DNA from: Bacillota bacterium
Lineage (GTDB): Bacteria > Bacillota > Bacilli > Paenibacillales > UBA4045
Length of the DNA: 64,000 nt
NCBI GenBank assembly: GCA_023441055.1
Contig: JAEZQY010000017.1
Span: 105,540 to 169,539 of the forward strand
Direction: 5' to 3'
Shown here piece after piece: positions 16,566-25,880 of the stretch (position 1 is its first letter; each line of letters begins with the position of its first letter). The notes beneath the pieces are model-generated. The model was not told where the DNA came from. It saw nothing but the letters and a program-made list of their open reading frames with translations, and searched no databases. Position numbers and translations under genes: made by a program.

Positions 16566-17201
16566 CTAGGTCATCGGATGCGTGACATAGCGCTGCTCCC
16601 CCAACGAAATTGGACACTTTCCTTGAGTAAGGTCAGTCATATGCGCGATCCATCCCTCAGCCTCGACGGCCAGTGGCAGACAGATCACCGTCACCTTATC
16701 GGTGAACTGTGTGTCCTTGATCATCGTGCCTGACTGGCGGAGCTCATGTTCGATCTTGCCATGCCATGTGTAATCCGCTTCAATGTGCACCTCCTGATGC
16801 AGCTTCCGCAGTACAGGCTCTGCCGCGTCAAGCCCGGCCACCGCGCCTTCCGTATAGGCACCTACCAATCCGCCCGCACCCAGCAGCACACCGCCAAAAT
16901 AGCGCGTCACCACCACAGCCACATTCTTCAGCTCGCGCTTCTTAATGACCTCAAGAATCGGCTTGCCCGCTGTACCACTAGGCTCCCCATCATCGGACTG
17001 CTTCTGAAACTGATCGCGATCGCCCACCATATAGGCATAGCAATTATGTGTCGCCTGCGCATGCTTCTTCTTGATCTCTTCGACGAAGCTGATCGCTTCC
17101 TCCTCCGTCTCTACCGGTGCCGCATGCCCGATAAACCGGGAGCGCTTGATTACGATTTCCGCCATACCTCTTTGACGAACTGTCGCATAGCTGTCCAGCA
17201 T
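16566..17201 (-). CDS. YigZ/IMPACT-family protein
   Basis: A 211-residue cytoplasmic protein of the YigZ (YvyE) family related to the IMPACT translation regulators. Typical blocks are IKRSRFIGHAAPVETEEEAI, HNCYAYMVGD, SDDGEPSGTAGKPILE and VTRYFGGVLLGAGGLVGAY. The fold resembles ribosome-associated domains, but bacterial members have no proven reaction. GGGAGGG lies 7 bases before the ATG. It stands as a single gene between the NfeD unit and pgi. Confidence 0.92.
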   Translation of the reverse strand: MLDSYATVRQRGMAEIVIKRSRFIGHAAPVETEEEAISFVEEIKKKHAQATHNCYAYMVGDRDQFQKQSDDGEPSGTAGKPILEVIKKRELKNVAVVVTRYFGGVLLGAGGLVGAYTEGAVAGLDAAEPVLRKLHQEVHIEADYTWHGKIEHELRQSGTMIKDTQFTDKVTVICLPLAVEAEGWIAHMTDLTQGKCPISLGEQRYVTHPMT

Positions 17202-17302
17202 GCTTTATCCCTCCCATACAAGTTTCCATGACATCTCCAACCACTCCTGCATATCAGTCAACCTCTCTCGCATTCCAGTTAAACGGCGCTGCCGTCCTCC
17301 AA

Positions 17303-17330
17303 GTTTGCGTAGCAAACTACTTCGTAAGTA
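17303..17330. repeat. Two adjacent short palindromes, possible interspersed element
   Basis: GTTTGC-GTA-GCAAAC (17303-17317) is followed at once by TACTT-CGT-AAGTA (17318-17330) in the 280-base gap between the YigZ gene and pgi. The two form back-to-back mini-hairpins, as in some REP-like elements. Apart from the pgi terminator no other feature is seen in this gap. Confidence 0.3.
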
Positions 17331-17359
17331 AGGATGTTTCCGTTCAGCGTCGATATATA

Positions 17360-17393
17360 AAGGAGCGATCCGCTATGTGGCGAACCGCTCCTT
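17360..17393 (-). terminator. pgi terminator
   Basis: AAGGAGCG (17360-17367) pairs with CGCTCCTT (17386-17393), with an inner CGC/GCG pair and a TATGTG loop. On the minus strand it is followed by TATATATCG, about 90 bases past the pgi stop. Confidence 0.65.
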
Positions 17394-17481
17394 CCCTCCT
17401 GCCATATGCCTCGCAGACGCTATCCCTCACGCTCGCCTGTTCGTCCAGTCTTGCCCTGTCACGCCGCGGCTTAACTGACTC

Positions 17482-18831
17482 CTACAGACGGCTCTCCAGC
17501 TCCGCCTTTTCCTTCTCGAAGCCTGGCTTGCCAAGCAATGCGAACATGTTCTTCTTGTAAGCCTCTACGCCCGGCTGATCGAATGGATTCACGCCAAGCA
17601 GATAGCCGCTGATACCGCACGCCTTCTCGAAGAAGTACACCATGTAACCGAACCAATAAGGGCTGACCTCCGGAATCGTCACGATCAGATTCGGCACGCC
17701 GCCATCCGTATGCGCAAGCAGTGTGCCCTGGAACGCCTTCTTGTTCACGAAGTCCATCGTCTGACCGGCGAGGAAATTAAGTCCGTCGAGATCCGCTGGA
17801 TCGCGCTCGATCGTGATCTCTTCCTTGGGCTTGTCTACCTGAATAACCGTTTCGAAAATATTGCGCGTCCCCTCCTGGATAAACTGACCCATCGAGTGCA
17901 GATCCGTCGAGAAGTTGACCGACGCCGGGTAGATCCCCTTGTTGTCCTTGCCCTCGCTCTCTCCGTAGAGCTGCTTCCACCATTCAGAGAAGTAGTGCAG
18001 GGTTGGCTCATAATTCACCAGAATTTCGGTCGTCTTGCCCTTGCGGTACAGTGCATTACGCACTGCAGCGTATTGATAGCTGGCATTGCTCGCCAGATCT
18101 TCGTTGGCGTATTCCTTAGACGCATCGGCAGCGCCGAGCATCATCTGTTCGATGTCGATGCCAGCCACTGCGATCGGCAGCAAGCCGACAGCGGTCAGCA
18201 CGGAGTAACGTCCGCCTACATCATCCGGGATAATGAAGGATTCGTAGCCTTCCTCGCTGGCCAGCTTCTTCAAAGCGCCGCGCGCCTGATCCGTTGTCGC
18301 ATAGATGCGGGACTTGGCCGCTTCCTTACCGTACTTCTTCTCCAGTTCGTCCTTCAGAATGCGGAATGCGACAGCAGGCTCGGTCGTTGTACCGGACTTG
18401 GAGATCACATTCAGTGAGAAGTCCTTGCCTTCAAGCAGCTGCAGCAGGTGGGCCATGTAGGTGGAGCTGATATTGTTACCCGCGAACACTACGATCGGAG
18501 TGCCGCGCTGCTCCTTACTAAGCAGGTTATAGAATGTATGTGAGAGCATCTCGATCGCTGCGCGAGCACCGAGATAAGATCCGCCGATGCCGATCACGAC
18601 GAGAATATCCGAGTCACTCCGAATCTTCTTCGCAGCCGATTGAATACGAGCGAACTCTTCCTTGTCATAATTAACGGGCAGGTCGATCCAGCCCAGATAG
18701 TCGGATCCAGCGCCTGTTCCCTCATGCAGCTGCTGATGCGCCAAGCGCACAGGCCCCTTCAGATAATCCACTTCATGCTGTCCGACAAATTCAAGCGCCT
18801 TGCTGTAATCGAATTGCAGTTGTCCACTCAT
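17482..18831 (-). CDS. pgi: Glucose-6-phosphate isomerase
   Basis: A 449-residue enzyme interconverting glucose-6-phosphate and fructose-6-phosphate in glycolysis; the length equals the Bacillus enzyme. Sugar-phosphate-binding blocks are clear: VVIGIGGSYLGARAAIE (near residue 78), ISKSGTTTEPAVAFR (near 140), GGRYSVLTAVGLLPIAVAG (near 208) and the active-site region GVEAYKKNMFALLGKPG near the C terminus. It is a single gene with its own terminator, divergent from the PilZ-fused dehydrogenase. Confidence 0.98.
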   Translation of the reverse strand: MSGQLQFDYSKALEFVGQHEVDYLKGPVRLAHQQLHEGTGAGSDYLGWIDLPVNYDKEEFARIQSAAKKIRSDSDILVVIGIGGSYLGARAAIEMLSHTFYNLLSKEQRGTPIVVFAGNNISSTYMAHLLQLLEGKDFSLNVISKSGTTTEPAVAFRILKDELEKKYGKEAAKSRIYATTDQARGALKKLASEEGYESFIIPDDVGGRYSVLTAVGLLPIAVAGIDIEQMMLGAADASKEYANEDLASNASYQYAAVRNALYRKGKTTEILVNYEPTLHYFSEWWKQLYGESEGKDNKGIYPASVNFSTDLHSMGQFIQEGTRNIFETVIQVDKPKEEITIERDPADLDGLNFLAGQTMDFVNKKAFQGTLLAHTDGGVPNLIVTIPEVSPYWFGYMVYFFEKACGISGYLLGVNPFDQPGVEAYKKNMFALLGKPGFEKEKAELESRL

Positions 18832-19022
18832 GAATAATATGGCCTCCCTAATCTAATATGTACTTCCACTCTCTGTCTACATCATTGTTTTCCTACTTAT
18901 TAAATTAGCATACTTTCCATTCGCAGGCAAAGCTATGACCGAATTCATATCATTCGCAGTTGTTCACACAGTGAATCGGACATGCTACAATGAGAATAAC
19001 GAAATGACTGGGAGGACTTGGC

Positions 19023-20300
19023 ATGAAGTCGATCGGATTTATTGGACTAGGAACGATGGGATCGCCGATGGCGGCGAATTTATTGAAGAAGGGCTATTCT
19101 GTTACCGTCTACAATCGCACTGCGTCCAGAGCTGACGAGCTTAAGCCATATGGCGCTGATGTTGCACCTACGCCTGCTGAGGCCGCCAGAGCTGCCGAAG
19201 TGCTGTTCACCATGATCAGTGACGATGACGCATTAACAGAAGTATATTATGGCACAGATGGCGTTCTAGCAGGTATTCAGCCGGGGACGGTTGTATTCGA
19301 TTGCAGCACCGTATCGCCCAGCCTGTCCCGCCGACTGCATGCAGACTTATCTAGCCGCTATGCGGCGTTCCTGGATGCGCCGGTAACCGGCAGCAAGCCC
19401 GCTGCTGTTAACGGAACACTGACATTCATGGTCGGAGGCAGCAAGGAGACACTCGATGAGCACCGCGATATCATTATGACAATGGGCGCGAAGTGCATCC
19501 ATATGGGCCCTTCCGGTGCCGGGTCTCAGATGAAGCTTGCTCATAATACCATAGTTGGCATTAATATGGCCGGATTCGCCGAAGGGATGGCGATCGCCGC
19601 CAAAGCCGATATTGATCTGGAAGCCTTCCTCGAGGTTGTGCTGGCCGGCTCCGGCGCCAGCCGATTGGCAGAGATTAAGGGCACACGCATCCTGGATCGG
19701 GACTTCAGCAACCAGTTCTCACTGAAGCTCATGCTGAAGGACTTACAGCTCGCTCAGCAACAGGCCGCGATCATGCAATTACCCACGCCCCTGCTGCATG
19801 CCGCAGAGACCCTATATCGCATTGGATTAAGTCGGTCGCTGGGCGATCAGGATCTGTCCGTAGTCGCACAGCTATATGAGGACTGGGCACAGCGCGAATT
19901 CACCTATACCGAAGCATCAGCGCCATCGGGTAGCCGCGACGAGGAAGTCCTGTCTAATCGCCGCCGCGACGTTCGTGTACCGCTGAACATTAAGCTGCAA
20001 ATCTCGATCTATCAATGGGAGCATGAAGGATCCTTCTCCGGCCAAACCGTTGACGCCGCCTTGCATGATCTATCTGAATCAGGGCTGCAGATTTCCTGCA
20101 AGCTGCCGCTGGCTCTGGAGATGTTCGTAGTCATTCACTTCCCGCAGGAAGCGGAGCTGCCGCCGATAACAGGGAAGATCATTCGTATCGAGGACAAGGA
20201 GGACACCTTCCATTATGGCTGCCTGATCTCCGGTCTACCGCCGTATACGCGCAAGCAGCTGGAAGGTTATATCGCGCAGCAGATTGAGCTGCTAGGTTGA
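19023..20300 (+). CDS. 3-hydroxyisobutyrate-dehydrogenase-type oxidoreductase fused to a C-terminal PilZ domain
   Basis: A 425-residue fusion. Residues 1-290 are a complete beta-hydroxyacid dehydrogenase of the HIBADH/GarR family: NAD(P)-binding GFIGLGTMGSPMAANL at 5-20, substrate-site DAPVTGSKPAAVNGTLTFM near 118, and catalytic lysine in GAGSQMKLAHN near residue 170. This family normally ends at about 290-300. Here about 110 residues follow with the hallmarks of PilZ, the cyclic-di-GMP receptor: NRRRDVRVPL (RxxxR, near residue 311) and DLSESGLQI (D/NxSxxG, near 348), then a beta-barrel-like tail. The frame is continuous with no internal start signal. GGGAGG lies 8 bases before the ATG. The gene is alone, divergent from pgi. 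Inference: dehydrogenase activity may be gated by cyclic di-GMP. Confidence 0.88.
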   Translation: MKSIGFIGLGTMGSPMAANLLKKGYSVTVYNRTASRADELKPYGADVAPTPAEAARAAEVLFTMISDDDALTEVYYGTDGVLAGIQPGTVVFDCSTVSPSLSRRLHADLSSRYAAFLDAPVTGSKPAAVNGTLTFMVGGSKETLDEHRDIIMTMGAKCIHMGPSGAGSQMKLAHNTIVGINMAGFAEGMAIAAKADIDLEAFLEVVLAGSGASRLAEIKGTRILDRDFSNQFSLKLMLKDLQLAQQQAAIMQLPTPLLHAAETLYRIGLSRSLGDQDLSVVAQLYEDWAQREFTYTEASAPSGSRDEEVLSNRRRDVRVPLNIKLQISIYQWEHEGSFSGQTVDAALHDLSESGLQISCKLPLALEMFVVIHFPQEAELPPITGKIIRIEDKEDTFHYGCLISGLPPYTRKQLEGYIAQQIELLG

Positions 20301-20323
20301 TCTGATCCTCCCCGAGCATAATC

Positions 20324-21226
20324 CTACTGCGACTTGCGGTACTCGCTCGGCGTGCAGCCCATATGCCGTCTGAATACAGCCAGGAAGGCACCCATATCGC
20401 GATAACCGACCTTCTCGGCAATCGCATGAATTTTCAGCTGCGTAGCTAATAGAAGCTCGCAGCTTTTCTGTATGCGCAGCGATTGCAGATAGCGATGGAA
20501 CGATTGCTCCGTATGCTTCTTGAACAGTCGCTGCAGATGGCGCTCGCTCCAACCGCTGATCGCGGACAGCTCTGAAAGTGTCAGCTGCTGATCGTATCGC
20601 TGCTCCACATGACGCAGCATATGATCGAAGTTGGACAAGCGCTTCCTAATCGTATCGGTCTCTGCTGTATCCGGGAGTCGCAATCGATGTACCTCGAGCA
20701 GCAGCTGCAGCAGCAACGTGTTCAGATAATCAGTAAAGCCATCACGAGGCAAGCTAAATTCACGATGGAGCAAGGTGAACAGCCGCTCGATGCGCTGATC
20801 GCCATCGGTTACCGAGAAGTGAGCCACCCTCCCATTATTGATCGCGGATAGGAAGGATCGAAAGCCCGAATCTGTGGAGAAGGTATGCAGATGCTGCACG
20901 AGCTCCTCACGGAATAAGCAATTGTACACAATCAGCGGATGCTTCTGCGTATCATTAGATACAGGGCGGAATACATGGGAGAACCCAATAGGCAGGAAGA
21001 AGAACTGCCCCTTGCTCACCCTGTTCACAAGGGGAGCTCTATCGGAATCACTCGGCTCAGCCTGAGTATGATGAAATCCCATCCCCTCGGCTACATAGGC
21101 GAGCTCTATAAAATCATGATCATGATAGCGATTGTTGAAGCTCTCGGATGCACGATTCACATAGAGCTGAAGCGGACCACGGAAGAACTGATCGCCCGTA
21201 TAGGTCTCAATAACTGGCTTCAACAT
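20324..21226 (-). CDS. AraC-family transcriptional regulator (divergent to rhamnosidase)
   Basis: A 300-residue regulator. The N-terminal cupin-like sensing domain includes SFNNRYHDHDFIELAYVAEG and KGQFFFLPIGFSHVF. The C-terminal 100 residues carry two helix-turn-helices (LTLSELSAISGWSERHLQRL and KIHAIAEKVGYRDMGAFLAV), ending in the family-typical MGCTPSEYRKS. GAGGAGG lies 6 bases before the ATG. It is divergent from the GH78 gene with 120 bases between them, so rhamnose- or rhamnoside-dependent control of that gene is likely; this resembles RhaR/RhaS-type regulation. Confidence 0.9.
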   Translation of the reverse strand: MLKPVIETYTGDQFFRGPLQLYVNRASESFNNRYHDHDFIELAYVAEGMGFHHTQAEPSDSDRAPLVNRVSKGQFFFLPIGFSHVFRPVSNDTQKHPLIVYNCLFREELVQHLHTFSTDSGFRSFLSAINNGRVAHFSVTDGDQRIERLFTLLHREFSLPRDGFTDYLNTLLLQLLLEVHRLRLPDTAETDTIRKRLSNFDHMLRHVEQRYDQQLTLSELSAISGWSERHLQRLFKKHTEQSFHRYLQSLRIQKSCELLLATQLKIHAIAEKVGYRDMGAFLAVFRRHMGCTPSEYRKSQ

Positions 21227-21346
21227 GCGCGGCCTCCTCGCGTGTAATGTCTATTTTGCCATAGTAAGTTGTCCGAATCACCCTAATCATACGCCAATCT
21301 CACTCATTATCATAGAGAGTATAGTGATATTCTTGAGAGGAGTTGT

Positions 21347-24019
21347 ATGCGTACGATGTTGAAGGTCTATGCATTGCGTACAGAGTATAAGGAGAATCCC
21401 ATAGGCACTGATGTCAGGAAGCCGCGTATCAGCTGGAAGCTGCAATCGAATGAGCGAGGCGCGGTCCAATCCGCTTATCGTATCGAAGTCGCTCGCGATT
21501 CCATCTTCGAGCAACCTATATGGGACTCTGGCATTGTCCAATCCGAACAATCCGTGCATATCGAATTGGAGCGGTTGGAGCTGACCTCCCGTCAGCGTTA
21601 CTATTATCGTGTGATGGCATGGGATGCTGACAGTCAGCAATCAGAATGGTCGGAGACGGCCTATTGGGAGACCGGTCTGCTCGATTCCAGCGAGTGGCGG
21701 GCATCCTGGATCTCTGCACCGCGCTCTGACAACCCAGTAGATGCCAAGCGGTCGCCGTACTTGCGCACATCGTTCCAGGCGACGCCTGGCATTCAAGAAG
21801 CGCGTATCTATGCGACTGCACTGGGACTGTACGAGCTGGAGCTTAATGGTCAGCGGGTTGGAGACAGCTGCTTCACGCCAGGCTGGACCAGCTATCAGCA
21901 TCGACTGCAGGTACAGACGTATGACGTAACGGACCTGCTGCATGAAGGGGACAATGCGTTAGGCGCCATATTAGGTAAGGGCTGGTATGCCGGCAATCTG
22001 GGCTGGAACGATAAATCCGCACATTACGGAGATCGGCTTGCTCTGCTGCTCGAGCTGCATATTCGCTATGAAGATGGGCGAGAGACCGTTATCGCTACTG
22101 ATGACGGATGGAAGACAGCTGGCAGCCCGATTCTCATGTCTGAGCTCTATCACGGTGAGACGTACGATGCACGATTAGAGCTGCCGGATTGGAGCGGGGC
22201 AGGCTTCGATGACAGCGAATGGTCGCCGGTAGAGCTGGTCGAGCAAGATTATGACGTACTAATTGCACAGGAGAATGATCTTGTTCGGAAGCTAGAGGAG
22301 TTGAAGCCGATTGCGCTGATTACTACGCCGCTCGGTGAGACCGTGCTCGATATGGGGCAGAACATGGTCGGTTGGCTGCGCTTCTCGGTGCAGGGTGAGG
22401 CCGGAACCGAAGTCGTGGTGCATCATGCGGAGGTGCTGGATCAGGAGGGCAACTTCTACACGGCCAATCTGCGCAAGGCCAAGCAGGAGATTCGCTATGT
22501 GCTGAAGGGCGGGGAGAAGGAAAGCTATGAGCCGCGCTTCACATTCCAGGGATTCCGCTATGTTCGGTTGACCGGCTTCGAGAGCGCGATCTCGCTGGAC
22601 GACTTCGCGGGCGTTGTTCTGTACACCGATATGGCTGCTACTGGCCAATTCAGCTGCTCGGACCCGATGATTAATCAGCTTCAGCACAACATTGAATGGG
22701 GACTGAAGGGCAACTTCCTCGATGTGCCGACCGACTGTCCGCAGCGCGACGAGCGTCTAGGTTGGACGGGGGATGCGCAGATGTTCATTCGGACAGCAGC
22801 GTATCTACGTCATATCGGTCCATTCTTCACCAAGTGGAGCCGTGATCTGGCAGCGGATCAGAAGGAAGACGGCGGCGTGCCATTCGTCATCCCACAAGCA
22901 GAAGTGGACTTTGGCGATCGGCATTCATCCGCTGCGTGGGGAGACGCCGCCATTATATGTCCGTGGACGATCTATGTGGCATACGGCGATAAGCGCATTC
23001 TCTCTGAGCAATATGACAGCATGCAAGCGTGGGTGAATTATATCCGGAAGCAAGGAGACAACGAGTTCCTGTGGAATACGGGCTTCCACTTCGGCGATTG
23101 GCTAGGGCTGGATGCTAAGCCTGACACCTATGTCGGAGCGACCGACAAGGACTTCATCGCAACTGCCTTCTATGCCTATTGTGTCGGACTGATGCAGAAG
23201 ATCGCATCAATTCTCGGCAAGGAGGAAGACGCCCAGCAATATGAGGACTGGTACGAACGGATTATCGATGCATTCCATCAGGAGTTCGTCACACCTGCGG
23301 GCCGCCTATCCGTGCCTACTCAGACAGCGCAAGTGCTGGCACTCATGTTCGGACTGGTGGATGGCACTGCTAAGACGCGCACGATTAACAAGCTGGCTGA
23401 GCTGCTGGAGGAGAGCAAGTTCCATCTGACGACCGGCTTCGTAGGGACACCTTACTTGAATCTAGTGCTGAGCGCGAATGGAATGAACGATGCTGCCTAC
23501 AAGCTGCTTCTGCAGCAGGACTATCCGTCCTGGCTGTATCCGGTCACCAAGGGCGCGACAACGATCTGGGAGCACTGGGATGGGATTAAGCCGGACGGCA
23601 GCTTCTGGAGCGCTGATATGAACTCTTACAACCATTATGCATACGGCGCAATCGGGGACTGGCTGTATCGCTGCGTTGCAGGAATTGATACAGACGATAA
23701 GCTGGCAGGCTACAAGCATATTCATATCAAGCCTCAGCCTGGCGAAGGTTTAAACTGGGTTGAAGGATTGCTGGATACGATGTACGGCGAGGTTCGCTCC
23801 GCTTGGAAGAAGCTTGACAGCGGCGGTATGGAGCTGGCTGTAACTATACCTGCGAATACGACCGCAGATATACTGCTGCCAGGCGCTGATCTGGCTGCAG
23901 CGCTCGAAGGCTCTAGTAAGCTGGCGAGCGGTCCAGTGGATGGTATCACTTCGGCGGAGCAAGTCGATAGCGGTGTTCTCGTGCGCGCCGGCTCTGGTAA
24001 GTATGCATTTAGCTGGTAA
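21347..24019 (+). CDS. Alpha-L-rhamnosidase, GH78
   Basis: An 890-residue glycoside hydrolase that removes terminal L-rhamnose from glycosides and polysaccharides. N-terminal fibronectin-like and beta-sandwich accessory domains (residues 1-330) precede the (alpha/alpha)6 catalytic barrel. The general-acid region DCPQRDERLGWTGDAQ lies near residue 466 and the general-base region TTIWEHWDGI near 741, both intact. There is no signal peptide, so the enzyme is cytoplasmic and acts on imported short rhamnosides. GAGAGGAG lies before the ATG. It is divergent from an AraC regulator and convergent with GH42, with two hairpins between. Confidence 0.95.
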   Translation: MRTMLKVYALRTEYKENPIGTDVRKPRISWKLQSNERGAVQSAYRIEVARDSIFEQPIWDSGIVQSEQSVHIELERLELTSRQRYYYRVMAWDADSQQSEWSETAYWETGLLDSSEWRASWISAPRSDNPVDAKRSPYLRTSFQATPGIQEARIYATALGLYELELNGQRVGDSCFTPGWTSYQHRLQVQTYDVTDLLHEGDNALGAILGKGWYAGNLGWNDKSAHYGDRLALLLELHIRYEDGRETVIATDDGWKTAGSPILMSELYHGETYDARLELPDWSGAGFDDSEWSPVELVEQDYDVLIAQENDLVRKLEELKPIALITTPLGETVLDMGQNMVGWLRFSVQGEAGTEVVVHHAEVLDQEGNFYTANLRKAKQEIRYVLKGGEKESYEPRFTFQGFRYVRLTGFESAISLDDFAGVVLYTDMAATGQFSCSDPMINQLQHNIEWGLKGNFLDVPTDCPQRDERLGWTGDAQMFIRTAAYLRHIGPFFTKWSRDLAADQKEDGGVPFVIPQAEVDFGDRHSSAAWGDAAIICPWTIYVAYGDKRILSEQYDSMQAWVNYIRKQGDNEFLWNTGFHFGDWLGLDAKPDTYVGATDKDFIATAFYAYCVGLMQKIASILGKEEDAQQYEDWYERIIDAFHQEFVTPAGRLSVPTQTAQVLALMFGLVDGTAKTRTINKLAELLEESKFHLTTGFVGTPYLNLVLSANGMNDAAYKLLLQQDYPSWLYPVTKGATTIWEHWDGIKPDGSFWSADMNSYNHYAYGAIGDWLYRCVAGIDTDDKLAGYKHIHIKPQPGEGLNWVEGLLDTMYGEVRSAWKKLDSGGMELAVTIPANTTADILLPGADLAAALEGSSKLASGPVDGITSAEQVDSGVLVRAGSGKYAFSW

Positions 24020-24032
24020 TAATTAGAACTGG

Positions 24033-24073
24033 GGGCTGGCATTCAAGTCATTTATTGACCTGAATGGCAGCTC
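24033..24073 (+). terminator. Hairpin terminator after GH78
   Basis: An 18-base arm at 24033-24050 pairs with 24056-24073 (about three mismatches) around a 5-base loop. It lies 14 bases after the rhamnosidase stop and is followed by CTATTGTG. Confidence 0.6.
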
Positions 24074-24104
24074 CTATTGTGTATAACTGAACCAGATATG
24101 AATA

Positions 24105-24142
24105 GAGCTGTCCCAGTCATCAGAATGACTTCGAGACAGCTC
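24105..24142. terminator. Second hairpin, between GH78 and GH42
   Basis: GAGCTGTC (24105-24112) pairs with GACAGCTC (24135-24142), and an inner AGTCAT/ATGACT adds to the stem. ATTAGTATTTTG follows on the plus strand. It can serve the convergent GH42 gene as well. Confidence 0.6.
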
Positions 24143-24172
24143 CATTAGTATTTTGTGAGTTAAACCCGGCTG

Positions 24173-25759
24173 CTACGCTTGAAGGATCCCGCCGCGAAGC
24201 ACTTCCCGCCACTCGTCTAGGTCGGCGCCTCTAGCTACGGTTGTCCATGACAAGCCGGACGAGAGCATCGCCGGTCGCGCGGTTAAGAATACATTATCCT
24301 CATTCTTGCGGAACAGATCATCCGTCACAATAAGCTGACCGCCCGCCTCAATGAAGGCAGTCAGCCGCTCCTCCAGCTCAGCATCATGAATTATATGCAG
24401 CGGCACGATCAGCACATCCTGCTCCCCTACCTGCTCTGGCCTGTACAGCACATCCACTGGTTGATCCAGCTCATACAACGCCTTATACACAGTGTCCACG
24501 ATATAATCTGGATAGGCTAGACGATCCGATACAGCTACACGATAACTCCACGAGCTTGCGAAGTGATAATACAGCCCCACCTTGAGCGGCTTCCTCGAAC
24601 CAGCTGCAACCGGACTATCGCTGATTGCCTCTTCAGCAGCTCCCGCGATTGCATCTGTCTGCTGCTTCTCATAACGCTCTGCATAGCGCTGCACCGCATA
24701 ATAGTTCGCCGAAGGCTCGCCCATGAGGTCCAGCAGCTCTGGATGCCCGCCACCCTGCTCCTGCCCCCAAGGGAACGGCTTCATCTTGAATAGATAAAAT
24801 CGTTCGCATCCACGCTTGCTGATTGCCTCCATATCTCGTTCCAGCTCAGCCGCGCCCGAGCCATACTCCATCATCCAGAACGGCTTCGAGAGCACCCCTC
24901 TGCACGCATCGCCATAGAAGGCGATCTCATGCGGGCTATTACTATAGATGTCCATTCCGACCACATCAAGATCCTTGAACAGCTCGGACCAGTCAATATT
25001 ATCGCCCCAGCGGAACATGAAGGCGTTGGTCGTTATCGGGCGATCGCCCACATAAGCTCTAAGAATCTCGGCTTGCATACTAGCGAACCGCGTTATCCCC
25101 TCCGAAGAGAATCGCGCGAACTCCAGCTCCAGACTTGGGTGCGGCCACATCATCACATCACTGTCTATCGGGGCAGGCAATGGAATCTGATCGAACCGAT
25201 GATAATGCTGAGACCAGAACGCGGTTCCCCAACGGCGATTAAGTGCTTCAATAGACCCATACTTCTCTGCCAAATAGTGCTGGAACGCCCGCTTCGAGCA
25301 TTCTCCAAAATCATATTTCGTCTCGCCGCCGAACTCATTATCAAGCTGCCACGCAATCACATTCGGGTGATCGCCGTACCGCTCCGCCATCAAGCGCACA
25401 ATCTTCTTCGAATATTCGATATACTTTGGCGAATGGTACGAACGATGCTGCCTCGCGCCGAATCCGACAGTCTTGCCATTGCGGCCAACCGGCAGAATCT
25501 CGGGATATCGCTCGACTAGCCAGATGGGCGGACAAGCCGTCGGTGTGCACATCACCACTTGAATGCCATACTCGCCTGCTAGTGCAATCGACTGATCCAG
25601 CCACTCCCAGCAATATTCACCCTCACTCGGCTCGATACTGGACCAAGCAAATTCAGCGATTCGAATAGACCGAATGCCAGCTTCTCGCAGCAGTCGGTAA
25701 TCCTCTGCCCATGTGTCCGCAGCATGATGCTCCGGATAATACGCTACTCCCAGCTTCAT
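24173..25759 (-). CDS. Beta-galactosidase-like glycoside hydrolase, GH42
   Basis: A protein of about 528 residues with the GH42 TIM barrel: GVAYYPEHHAADTWAEDYRL at the N terminus, the acid/base glutamate in QLDNEFGGE (near residue 141) and the nucleophile in FWMMEYGSGAAE (near 298). A trimerisation-type alpha/beta domain follows (LYYHFASSWSYRV to LIVTDDLFRKNED). Full GH42 enzymes reach about 650-690 residues, so the usual C-terminal beta domain is short or absent. ATG 25759 has GAGGAGG 9 bases upstream; the frame from 25777 lacks one. No signal peptide. It likely acts on imported beta-galactosides or arabinosides in concert with the neighbouring GH78. Confidence 0.9.
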   Translation of the reverse strand: MKLGVAYYPEHHAADTWAEDYRLLREAGIRSIRIAEFAWSSIEPSEGEYCWEWLDQSIALAGEYGIQVVMCTPTACPPIWLVERYPEILPVGRNGKTVGFGARQHRSYHSPKYIEYSKKIVRLMAERYGDHPNVIAWQLDNEFGGETKYDFGECSKRAFQHYLAEKYGSIEALNRRWGTAFWSQHYHRFDQIPLPAPIDSDVMMWPHPSLELEFARFSSEGITRFASMQAEILRAYVGDRPITTNAFMFRWGDNIDWSELFKDLDVVGMDIYSNSPHEIAFYGDACRGVLSKPFWMMEYGSGAAELERDMEAISKRGCERFYLFKMKPFPWGQEQGGGHPELLDLMGEPSANYYAVQRYAERYEKQQTDAIAGAAEEAISDSPVAAGSRKPLKVGLYYHFASSWSYRVAVSDRLAYPDYIVDTVYKALYELDQPVDVLYRPEQVGEQDVLIVPLHIIHDAELEERLTAFIEAGGQLIVTDDLFRKNEDNVFLTARPAMLSSGLSWTTVARGADLDEWREVLRGGILQA

Positions 25760-25880
25760 CTCAAGATGCCTCCTCAAGCTTCTCGCTATAATCGCATACT
25801 ACCTCTAATCATACAGAGAGCAGCCGCGCTTGAGGACCGGACAGTCATGAGAGATTCATCCCTTCAAAGCATAGTAAAAA

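Noticed and set aside
17228..17560. 110-codon plus-strand frame across the YigZ-pgi gap
   Set aside because: It runs through the palindromes, the pgi terminator and into pgi on the other strand, with no ribosome site.
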